Positions 1-5,094 of a stretch of 7,050 nt of DNA are shown piece after piece (position 1 is the first letter of the stretch; the number at the start of each line of letters is the position of its first letter). Made by a program: the position numbers and the translations under genes. The notes beneath the pieces were generated by a model. That model saw nothing but the letters and a program-made list of their open reading frames with translations, was not told the DNA's origin and made no database searches. Origin of the DNA: an uncultured Gammaproteobacteria bacterium (lineage in GTDB: Bacteria > Pseudomonadota > Gammaproteobacteria > SZUA-140); contig CALZMY010000095.1 in the NCBI GenBank assembly GCA_945788675.1, positions 1 to 7,050 of the forward strand, written 5' to 3'.

Positions 1-324
1 GGATTTTCAGAAGATGGTAGAATAACGCCCACAGCTATACGTTTGGAGGGGCTGCAAGCGGCGCTTTCCTTTCTCCCTGCCAACCATGAGATACGCAGGC
101 GCATTGATTCCGCTCTGCCTCGCGGATTATCCTTCCTGCTTCGAGCGCAAATAAAAAAAGGAAAGTTTAGCGGTGCTCTTCCTCGTGCAGTGGAAAAAAT
201 AGACCGAGCTATTCCAGGTGTAGACAAGTTTAATCGTCGTGCAACTGAAGTGCGAATTGATTACGTACAGCATGCTTTAAGTGCGATGATCCAGTATTTA
301 AACCTGATGAATGACAACAAATGA
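1..324 (+). CDS. C-terminal part of an unrecognised helical protein (5' end outside window)
   Basis: The reading frame is open from the first base to the TGA at 322-324, giving 107 residues of a protein that begins upstream. An internal TTG at 43 could be called as a start, but the codons before it are also open and protein-like (GFSEDGRITPTAIR), so a partial gene is the better reading. The piece is rich in basic and hydrophobic residues and appears to be a series of amphipathic helices, for example around AIRLEGLQAALSFL and VRIDYVQHALSAMIQYL. There is no signal peptide or membrane segment in the visible part. The helix-pair pattern with a glycine-rich link (KFSGALPRA) loosely recalls the end of an alpha/alpha-toroid protein such as the epimerase or cyclase-like folds. 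That is only an impression, and I do not assign a function. No clear terminator follows immediately. Confidence 0.75.
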   Translation, partial: GFSEDGRITPTAIRLEGLQAALSFLPANHEIRRRIDSALPRGLSFLLRAQIKKGKFSGALPRAVEKIDRAIPGVDKFNRRATEVRIDYVQHALSAMIQYLNLMNDNK

Positions 325-363
325 ACATTTTAGATTTAGAGTAGAAATAACTCAGATTATGTT

Positions 364-390
364 GCTGCGATATGGCTCAGCTGGTTAGGA
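364..390 (+). other. tRNA-like 5' fragment (D-arm only)
   Basis: The stretch 371-388 reads tatggctcagctggttag. This matches the usual bacterial tRNA pattern of T8, purine 9, GCTC D-stem, A14 and a GG-containing D-loop. The 3' side of the D-stem (GAGC) is missing, and no anticodon arm, T-arm or CCA follows, so this is not a working tRNA. It could be a scar left by integration or deletion at a tRNA gene, or a chance match. Confidence 0.3.
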
Positions 391-420
391 AATTGAACTT
401 AATTTGATAATACAGACTTT

Positions 421-465
421 CTCGTTATCAATATCCTCGTGATCACTTTTCTCATTATTCTTATT
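421..465 (+). repeat. Three imperfect 15-base tandem copies
   Basis: Copies start at 421, 436 and 451: CTCGTTATCAATATC, CTCGTGATCACTTTT and CTCATTATTCTTATT. Copies 1 and 2 agree at 11 of 15 positions, and copies 1 and 3 at 10 of 15. The region is T-rich, so part of the similarity may be low complexity. The exact 15-base register is the reason to list it. A 19-base all-purine tract (473-491) follows directly. Confidence 0.35.
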
Positions 466-507
466 AGTCGTTGAGAGGAGGGAGGGGAGAATTCAACGCG
501 CCGATTC

Positions 508-525
508 AAAGCAGGGCCTTTTTTT
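508..525 (+). terminator. Weak candidate intrinsic terminator
   Basis: AAAGC (508-512) can pair with GCCTTT (516-521) with one bulged C and a three-base loop. Seven consecutive T residues (519-525) make up the 3' arm and tail. The stem is short and the hairpin is marginal, so only the T-run is a solid sign. If real, it would end transcription from the upstream gene about 190 bases past its stop. Confidence 0.25.
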
Positions 526-584
526 AAATTGTTATTTTTTTACCGGATTACACTTACAAAATAGATTGTTTTGAGGTGAGACTG

Positions 585-719
585 ATGCAGTCTTATTATT
601 TACGTGGGTATGATATGAAAATATATCCTGTATATAGAGGTGCTACAATGCTAAATAATATGATTAATACTTTATATGCATGGACTGCGCGGTTATTCAG
701 TCTTTATAATCAGCATTAA
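585..719 (+). CDS. Small hypothetical protein (44 aa) with good ribosome binding site
   Basis: ATG at 585 is preceded by GAGGTGAG (573-580) at suitable spacing and opens 44 codons to TAA at 717-719. The product starts MQSYYLRGYDMKIYPVYRGA and ends in a hydrophobic/aromatic helix-like stretch (MINTLYAWTARLFSLYNQH). A second start at ATG 648 has its own AGAGG (636-640) seven bases upstream and would give only the last 23 residues. Both versions are therefore translatable in principle, and which is used cannot be decided here. It lies 37 bases before the lipoprotein start, so the two may share a transcript. There is no recognisable family. It could be a small membrane-associated peptide, a leader ORF, or chance. 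Confidence 0.4.
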   Translation: MQSYYLRGYDMKIYPVYRGATMLNNMINTLYAWTARLFSLYNQH

Positions 720-756
720 AATAAACTAACTCTGTAAACTATCGAAAGGCTTGTAT

Positions 757-1095
757 ATGAGAAAAGCTATTTATCTAGCATCTGTCGGGGTGTTATATTC
801 TTTTTCGCTTGCTGGATGTATCACGTCTGGTGGCACCACACCAGGACAAAACACTGTTTTGGTGAGTGAAATCGTAACACTTTGTGGTAACATGGTTGGC
901 GGTCAAGCTGAGCAGCGTATTAACGAGGAGTGGTCAAAATACCCAGGTGCGCAAGCCAACCGCTCGGTTATTGAGAGCACAGCTGAAGTTTTGTTATCTA
1001 ATCCTGAGGCCACAGAGCAGCAGAGAATGAGTCAATATAGCAAGTACTTGACCTGTGCCACTGGTCTGCTTGTCACCAAAGGTGCGTTGGAATAG
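757..1095 (+). CDS. Small putative outer-membrane lipoprotein
   Basis: The 112-residue product has a classic lipoprotein signal: basic start (MRK), hydrophobic core (residues 4-18) and lipobox LAGC with the lipidated cysteine at 21. The residue after Cys21 is Ile rather than Asp, which in enterobacterial Lol sorting favours the outer membrane. A Ser/Gly/Thr-rich linker (residues 22-32) leads to a helical, polar domain with two further cysteines (43 and 100) that could form a disulfide in the periplasm. An in-frame TTG at 751 would add two residues, but ATG 757 is preferred because AAAGG (745-749) lies seven bases before it. I do not recognise the mature domain and assign no function. No partner gene follows; the next 546 bases contain repeats and an insertion sequence fossil. 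Confidence 0.8.
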   Translation: MRKAIYLASVGVLYSFSLAGCITSGGTTPGQNTVLVSEIVTLCGNMVGGQAEQRINEEWSKYPGAQANRSVIESTAEVLLSNPEATEQQRMSQYSKYLTCATGLLVTKGALE

Positions 1096-1137
1096 TAGAG
1101 CCATTACGTCACCCGCAAGGGAAATGACGAAGCACCC
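1081..1137 (+). repeat. Two-level hairpin at the end of the lipoprotein gene
   Basis: CGTCACCC (1107-1114) pairs with GGG (1119-1121) and TGACG (1125-1129) around a GCAA tetraloop (1115-1118), leaving an AAA bulge. An outer stem of GGTGC (1081-1085) with GCACC (1132-1136) can close around it and includes the last codons and stop of the lipoprotein gene. No T-run follows, so this is more likely an RNA-stabilising or processing structure, or a decayed palindromic repeat, than an intrinsic terminator. Confidence 0.45.
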
Positions 1138-1262
1138 TAATTTACAACTAATCGTGGATTCACTGCGGTCTAATAGATAGCTCATCGCTGTTTGTTTATG
1201 TTCTGTTTTTTTCAAAACGTAGGCCTGGAGGCTTGTCATTTTGAGTATGAAGCGTACTTCAT
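1138..1262 (-). pseudogene. Broken N-terminus of an IS30-family transposase
   Basis: On the minus strand, translation from 1239 gives MTSLQAYVLKK, then TEHKQTAMSYLLDRS, then ESTISCKL. IS30 transposases begin with a helix-turn-helix of the pattern RYQIYALKK-GH-QTEIA-LLGRSKSTISREL, and the shared positions (Y-LKK, H-QT, LL-RS, STIS, L) run through the whole motif without gaps. The natural start may be ATG at 1262 (MKYASYSK), which fits IS30 starts such as MKY but is in another frame, so a frameshift is needed near 1239. After the HTH at about 1138 the resemblance stops. The frame stays open to 994 across the lipoprotein gene, but that part is antisense shadow. Only about 40 residues of a protein normally over 300 remain, so it cannot transpose. 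Confidence 0.55.
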
Positions 1263-1270
1263 TCTTGAAA

Positions 1271-1290
1271 TTTCGACTGGCCAGTCAAAA
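1271..1290. repeat. Perfect 12-bp palindrome within a 20-bp near-palindrome
   Basis: GACTGGCCAGTC (1275-1286) is perfectly self-complementary. After one mismatch the symmetry continues for three more pairs (TTT at 1271-1273 with AAA at 1288-1290). It lies just upstream of the fossil transposase start, so it may have been a regulator or transposase site in the IS rather than an operator for a present gene. Confidence 0.4.
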
Positions 1291-1385
1291 AGGCCTGAAT
1301 ATAAATGCAGCTTGAGCTCTCTCTCTGCGCATGGTTAATCAGAGGTTCCCTGAATCGATCGTTCTTATTTTATAATGAATTACCC

Positions 1386-1402
1386 GCATAAAAAAATTAT
1401 GC
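1386..1402 (+). repeat. Short hairpin with A-loop
   Basis: GCATAA (1386-1391) is exactly complementary to TTATGC (1397-1402) across a five-A loop. It stands about 240 bases upstream of the ThDP enzyme start, in the gene-free stretch. No role is evident. Confidence 0.35.
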
Positions 1403-1435
1403 AGTATTCCCGTTCACTTTATCTTTGTAAATCTC

Positions 1436-1477
1436 TTCCTATAAGGAATATTGTTAGTTTCCTACATATAAGGGGAA
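1436..1477. promoter_or_regulatory. Two related inverted repeats, possible binding sites
   Basis: TTCCTATAAGGAA (1436-1448) is a perfect 5-bp inverted repeat. Its relative TTCCTACATATAAGGGGAA (1459-1477) starts exactly 23 bases later, about two helical turns, and keeps the TTCCTA and TAAGG blocks with extra bases inside. Paired similar sites on one face of the DNA are typical of cooperative regulator binding. The most likely target would be the ThDP gene 165 bases downstream. No regulator gene is visible to support this. Confidence 0.35.
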
Positions 1478-1597
1478 TGAGTGCAGAGATGCGCATGAAT
1501 TACATGATTTTTTTATTAAAGTAGTGCGGATGATTGCAGATATTTCAAATGGAAAGCATGTTCGAAAATTTTGGATTAAATGTGAGTTAGGCGTGTT

Positions 1598-1614
1598 TGG
1601 TTAGCACTTAACCA
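1598..1614. promoter_or_regulatory. Operator-like inverted repeat before the ThDP enzyme gene
   Basis: TGGTTA (1598-1603) and TAACCA (1609-1614) are perfectly complementary with a five-base centre (GCACT). The repeat ends 27 bases before the start codon at 1642 and just upstream of the ribosome binding site AAGGG (1629-1633). It could be a repressor operator, a LysR-type half of a T-N11-A site, or a hairpin in the 5' leader. No clear -35/-10 pair could be placed around it. Confidence 0.45.
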
Positions 1615-1641
1615 GCATCGTCTGAATGAAGGGTCGCTAAA

Positions 1642-3486
1642 ATGGAGTTGAACATGATCAATGCAATCAGTAAGGATCAATTGTTATTTTCTGGGTCGGA
1701 ACAGAGCACTGCTGCAGACTTTGTACTGGAATTTCTCTCTCACATTAATGTAGATAAAATATTTGGTGTACCTGGCGGTGCAATTGAGCCGTTGTTTGAT
1801 GCTGTTGCACGTTTTAATCGTCGCAATGATGTTTCCCTGAGTCCTGGTTGTAATCCTAAGGTAAAGCCCTCAATTCAGCTTATAACATCGCGTCATGAGG
1901 CGGGGGCGGTATTTATGGCCGATGGTTATGCTAGAGAAACGGGGCACCTTGCAGTGTGCTGTGCAACAACAGGCCCAGGTTCTACGAATATGATTACAGG
2001 CATTGCATCAGCTTACATGGATAAAACGCCTATGCTGATATTGACACCACAGACGTCAATGTCAAACTTTGGTAGACAAGATCTTCAGGACTCTTCTGAT
2101 GACGCTATATCGATTGTCACGATGCTTTCTCGCTGTACACGTTATAATTCAATGGTGACGCATATTGATCAACTTAAATATAAGCTGATGAAAGCTGTAA
2201 AGACGGCATTCATATATCCCGCAGGGCCAGTGCATCTGAGTATTCCTATCGATATTTGGACGCAGATGGTTGATGCTGATATTCCTGATGGTTCGGCAGG
2301 TTTTAAGAAGCGTGGGAATGAAGGGTATGACCAGGAAAGTTATGAAGCACTATGTAAGCTAGTTGTCGGGGGTAAGAAGTTACTATTTTTGCTAGGCGAG
2401 AATAGCTTGCCGTACTCAAAATCGATTGTTGCATGTGCCGAATTACTCGCTGCTGATATCGTGACCACGCCGACAGCTAAAGGGTGTATTCAAGCAAATC
2501 ACCCGCTATATAAGGGAGTATTAGGCTTTGCTGGCCATCAGCAAGCTGAAGATATTTTAACAGATGAGCATCTTGATTATGTTGTTGCAATTGGAAGCAA
2601 TTTGAATCCATTCGAAACAGCAGGATTGTGTGACAATATGACTGTTGTTGAAAAGATGCTCTACATCAACCATTCAGTTACAGATGGGATGGTGTGTGAA
2701 TCGGCAGGCATACAGCTGTATGGCAGCCTGAAAAAAATATTTCATGATCTTGAGGCTTATTTGATTAAACGTCAGGTAATCGATAGCTATGTTGGTATGG
2801 AGCAGTCAGATAGTCGATTCAACGTAGCTCGATATAAAAGTGTCAAACAGGGTGCCAGTGACAAGAATATAGCTTCATTGACGCATGTTGATCAGCCTGA
2901 GAGAAGTGCACTGGTAAAACCTCAGTATTTGATGGGCAAGTTGCCAGCTATGTTTCCGCTTGCGACGCGTTTTCATGTCGATGCGGGAAACTCATGGGCG
3001 TGGGCAACGCATTATCTTCATCTTAATTCAGTCTCGAATTACCATATCGCGATGGGTTTTGGGTCAATGGGCTGGGCGATCGGCGCTGCAGTTGGCGCTG
3101 CCAGCGCACAGTCTGATGCGCCTGTGGTGTGCATTAGTGGTGATGGTAGCTATCTTATGAGTGGTCAGGAGCTTACCGTAGCGGTGCAGCAACAACTGTC
3201 AGTCATCTTTGTTATTTTGAATGATAGTGCCTATGGCATGGTAAGGCATGGACAGCGTATTGGTGGTGCAGAGCAAATAGGTTTTGAACTACCCAGTGTT
3301 GATTTTGCGATGATAGCACGTGCTATGGGTGCTAGAGGTATGACTGTACGCAATGCACAGGAGCTTGATGAGCTAGATGTGGCATCGTTACATGAAAGCA
3401 ACGGACCGGTATTGCTGGATGTGTATATAGACCCGGAAGAAGTACCGCCTATGGCATCTCGTTTGAAGGAGCTGGGAAGAGGGTAA
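1642..3486 (+). CDS. ThDP-dependent enzyme, acetolactate synthase-like
   Basis: This 614-residue protein has the full three-domain layout of the acetolactate synthase/pyruvate oxidase superfamily. The N-terminal pyrimidine-binding domain (about 20-200) has FGVPGGAIEPLFDA at 41-54 and the cofactor-activating glutamate in RHEAGA (Glu86). The central domain spans about 230-375. The pyrophosphate domain (about 425-600) has GDGS at 500-503 and ND at 527-528, the Mg-ThDP motif. Such enzymes decarboxylate a 2-keto acid, usually pyruvate, and transfer the two-carbon unit; the real substrate is unknown here. Differences from biosynthetic IlvB include about 15 extra residues between the PGG motif and RHE, an SNFGRQDLQDSSDDAIS segment where the substrate loop sits, and a long linker at 376-425. 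No IlvN/IlvH-type subunit gene is adjacent. ATG 1642 has AAGGG (1629-1633) upstream; ATG 1654 with GGAG (1644-1647) is an alternative. Confidence 0.85.
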   Translation: MELNMINAISKDQLLFSGSEQSTAADFVLEFLSHINVDKIFGVPGGAIEPLFDAVARFNRRNDVSLSPGCNPKVKPSIQLITSRHEAGAVFMADGYARETGHLAVCCATTGPGSTNMITGIASAYMDKTPMLILTPQTSMSNFGRQDLQDSSDDAISIVTMLSRCTRYNSMVTHIDQLKYKLMKAVKTAFIYPAGPVHLSIPIDIWTQMVDADIPDGSAGFKKRGNEGYDQESYEALCKLVVGGKKLLFLLGENSLPYSKSIVACAELLAADIVTTPTAKGCIQANHPLYKGVLGFAGHQQAEDILTDEHLDYVVAIGSNLNPFETAGLCDNMTVVEKMLYINHSVTDGMVCESAGIQLYGSLKKIFHDLEAYLIKRQVIDSYVGMEQSDSRFNVARYKSVKQGASDKNIASLTHVDQPERSALVKPQYLMGKLPAMFPLATRFHVDAGNSWAWATHYLHLNSVSNYHIAMGFGSMGWAIGAAVGAASAQSDAPVVCISGDGSYLMSGQELTVAVQQQLSVIFVILNDSAYGMVRHGQRIGGAEQIGFELPSVDFAMIARAMGARGMTVRNAQELDELDVASLHESNGPVLLDVYIDPEEVPPMASRLKELGRG

Positions 3487-3514
3487 TGCCTCTATTTTGT
3501 ACATACATAAAGTG

Positions 3515-3548
3515 ACCCGAGGCAGTACTATGAAGTGCAGCCTCGGGT
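3515..3548. terminator. Hairpin between convergent genes, probable bidirectional terminator
   Basis: ACCCGAGGC (3515-3523) is exactly complementary to GCCTCGGGT (3540-3548), a 9-bp GC-rich stem with a 16-base loop. It lies between the stop of the ThDP gene (3486) and the stop of the beta-propeller gene (3555), where both transcripts need to end. There is no T-run on either side, so it is an imperfect intrinsic terminator or an RNA end protector. Confidence 0.55.
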
Positions 3549-3554
3549 GATCAA

Positions 3555-4703
3555 TCAATACTCGAATTTCCCTATCGCCAGGGAATACGGTCCAGAACCA
3601 GAGTCGAATGCCCTGGTTTTTTGTGGTGTCAGCGCGCCTGATTTTTTGTTGACCTTATAAGCCGAGATATTGTTACTGCCGTTGTTGGCGACATAGACAT
3701 ACTCTGAATGCTGACTAGTGATCACGGCGTAGGGGAACCAGTCGCTGAGATAAGGTGAACCTGGTACTTTAGTAAGCGCACCTGTATTGGCATCTCGCGT
3801 AAATGCCGAGACGTCGTGGCTGCCCCAGTTGGCGACGTAGACAAAACGCCCGCTGCTATCCACCGTCACCGAGTAGGGGCGCATGCCGCTCTCGAAGGGC
3901 GAACCAGCGATCTCAGTGAGTGCGCCGCTCTCGGAGTCTATACGAAAGGCCGAAACGGTGACACCGCCGTAGTTCGAAACATAGAGGAAGTCATTGTTGG
4001 GTGTCACTGCAGCATAGATTGGGTTGCCATCTGTTGCTGCCGCCGCACCACTGGGCATCAGTGCGCCACTCTGTTGATCTACCCGATAACTGCTGACGGT
4101 GTTGTCGTAAAAATTCGACACATAGGCAAAGCGGCCGTTGGGAGAGATTATGATTGAGATCGGGTGTTTTCCTGTTCGCGCAGTTAGATCAGTGAGATGT
4201 AACGCGCCACTCTGCTGATCAATCTGAAAGATCCGCACCATATTGTCATCTTCATTGGTGATGTAGGCGAAGCGACCTTTGGGGCTGATCACCACGGCAT
4301 CGGGGTAATTGCCAGCGGAAAAGGGAGAACCTTCGATCGATGTGAGCTGGCCAGTGATGCTGTCCACCTGAAAGCCAGTAATGCTGTTTGAGCCCTGATT
4401 GGTGACATAAACAAAACGCCGATCCGGTGTCACTTTCACTGAGACTGGAAATGCACCCGTCTTGTAGGGCGAGCCTGGCAGCTGGACCAGACCGCCGGTT
4501 CTTTGGTCAATGCGGTAAGCCGACAGGTTATGAGCGGCCTGGTTGGCTGAATAGACATACTCCTCCAGCGGAGAGAGTGATCTGCTCTGTTCCAATGGGG
4601 CAATGTCTGCATAAAGGTGACTACTGAAAAGGATAAAACCTGACCAACAAAACTTGAAACCCGTACGGCGGATAGCCGACAGGTGGCGCTGCATGGACTG
4701 CAT
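3555..4703 (-). CDS. Exported seven-bladed beta-propeller, YVTN/lactonase-like
   Basis: The 382-residue product starts with a basic n-region (Arg6, Arg12, Arg13, Lys17), a hydrophobic stretch FCWSGFILFSSHLYA and a likely cleavage after Ala32, so it is probably exported. The rest splits exactly into seven repeats of 47-48 residues beginning at about 48, 97, 145, 192, 239, 287 and 335. Each has the pattern (F/Y)VYV-N-G-N-(I/V)SA(F/Y)-(I/V)D---GAL-----SPF--G--P--V-(I/V)-P-GR. Seven copies make one closed propeller. This is the Lactonase/YVTN family that includes 6-phosphogluconolactonase (Pgl), but an exported protein is unlikely to act in the pentose phosphate pathway. A binding or surface role is possible and the ligand is unknown. 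ATG 4703 is preferred over ATG 4694 because GAGGGGG lies six bases upstream on the minus strand. Its G+C is visibly higher than that of the convergent ThDP gene. Confidence 0.85.
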   Translation of the reverse strand: MQSMQRHLSAIRRTGFKFCWSGFILFSSHLYADIAPLEQSRSLSPLEEYVYSANQAAHNLSAYRIDQRTGGLVQLPGSPYKTGAFPVSVKVTPDRRFVYVTNQGSNSITGFQVDSITGQLTSIEGSPFSAGNYPDAVVISPKGRFAYITNEDDNMVRIFQIDQQSGALHLTDLTARTGKHPISIIISPNGRFAYVSNFYDNTVSSYRVDQQSGALMPSGAAAATDGNPIYAAVTPNNDFLYVSNYGGVTVSAFRIDSESGALTEIAGSPFESGMRPYSVTVDSSGRFVYVANWGSHDVSAFTRDANTGALTKVPGSPYLSDWFPYAVITSQHSEYVYVANNGSNNISAYKVNKKSGALTPQKTRAFDSGSGPYSLAIGKFEY

Positions 4704-5094
4704 ATTGTTCCCCCTCTAAATGAATTGTCACAGTTCAGGTCTTGTTGCCCGACGCTGTGTTAACGCTTACCTCTCGGTTCATCCTGGAGTAGTTTAGAAA
4801 ATCACTCAACCATGGAAATAGTAGGGGATTGTGAGAGGTCTGTCAGGGTGAAAAAGGGATGTTATAAACTTCAATTATATTGTTTGATATCTTATTTATA
4901 ATATTGATTTATATTGTTTTATGTTTATTTAAATATCGAAATAATTACTGTTGGGTGAATAATAGTTAGATGAGTGTATTATTAGAGAGGCAGCGAGCAG
5001 CGTCGCGCTGAAAAGCGCCTACATATGATCGCTTTCCAGGCTGCGGAGCAAGGGTTAGTAGCACTGAGATTGCCTGTTATAAGGACTGTCAGCC
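4704..5094. promoter_or_regulatory. Divergent intergenic region with AT-rich core
   Basis: This 391-base gap must carry the promoters of the propeller gene (leftward) and the nfeD operon (rightward). The core at about 4860-4980 is strongly AT-rich. TTATATTGTTT occurs twice (4875-4885 and 4909-4919), 34 bases apart, with a related ATATTG at 4901-4906 between. I could not place a convincing -35/-10 pair for either gene. AT-rich curved DNA bound by nucleoid proteins is a reasonable guess. No further ORF is supported. Confidence 0.4.
4998..5018 (+). repeat. Mutually exclusive hairpins in the nfeD leader
   Basis: CAGCG (4998-5002) pairs with CGCTG (5006-5010) around TCG. Alternatively GCGC (5005-5008) pairs with GCGC (5015-5018) around TGAAAA. 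The two share bases 5005-5010 and cannot form together. They lie about 80 bases before the nfeD start. This could be a simple leader structure; no switch or ligand-binding fold is recognisable. Confidence 0.3.

Larger units (their letters stand above)
1138..1352 (-). mobile_element. Remnant of an IS30-family element (5' end only)
   Basis: The unit consists of the broken transposase start (1138-1262) and about 90 bases upstream of it, ending near a sequence that reads GGGAACCTCTGATTAAC on the minus strand (complement of about 1334-1350). That sequence is reminiscent, from memory only, of terminal inverted repeats of some insertion sequences, and its distance from the transposase start suits an IS left end. 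I found no matching opposite end in the window, so the rest of the element seems deleted. The 1352 boundary is a guess; the transposase similarity is the firmer part. Confidence 0.35.

Noticed and set aside
421..465. CRISPR array or plasmid iterons
   Set aside because: The copies are adjacent, short and diverged, with no spacers and no replication or Cas gene in the window.
994..1137. Extension of the minus-strand ORF (81 aa from 1239) as a real gene
   Set aside because: Beyond the IS30-like motif it runs antisense through the hairpin and the lipoprotein gene and shows no family pattern.
1371..1376. Perfect TATAAT as a promoter -10 box
   Set aside because: No acceptable -35 at 16-18 bases and no extended -10. 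In AT-rich DNA this hexamer is expected by chance.
1477..1524. Leader peptide for attenuation of the ThDP gene (15 codons, ending IFLLK)
   Set aside because: The spacing from AAGGGG to its ATG is too short, there is no run of Ile/Val/Leu codons, and no terminator/antiterminator pair follows.
2960..3160. 66-codon ORF inside the ThDP gene
   Set aside because: Out-of-frame shadow over the conserved cofactor-binding region.
3816..4627. Plus-strand ORFs opposite the beta-propeller gene
   Set aside because: Antisense shadows of a repetitive, GC-rich coding sequence; no ribosome binding sites or known motifs.
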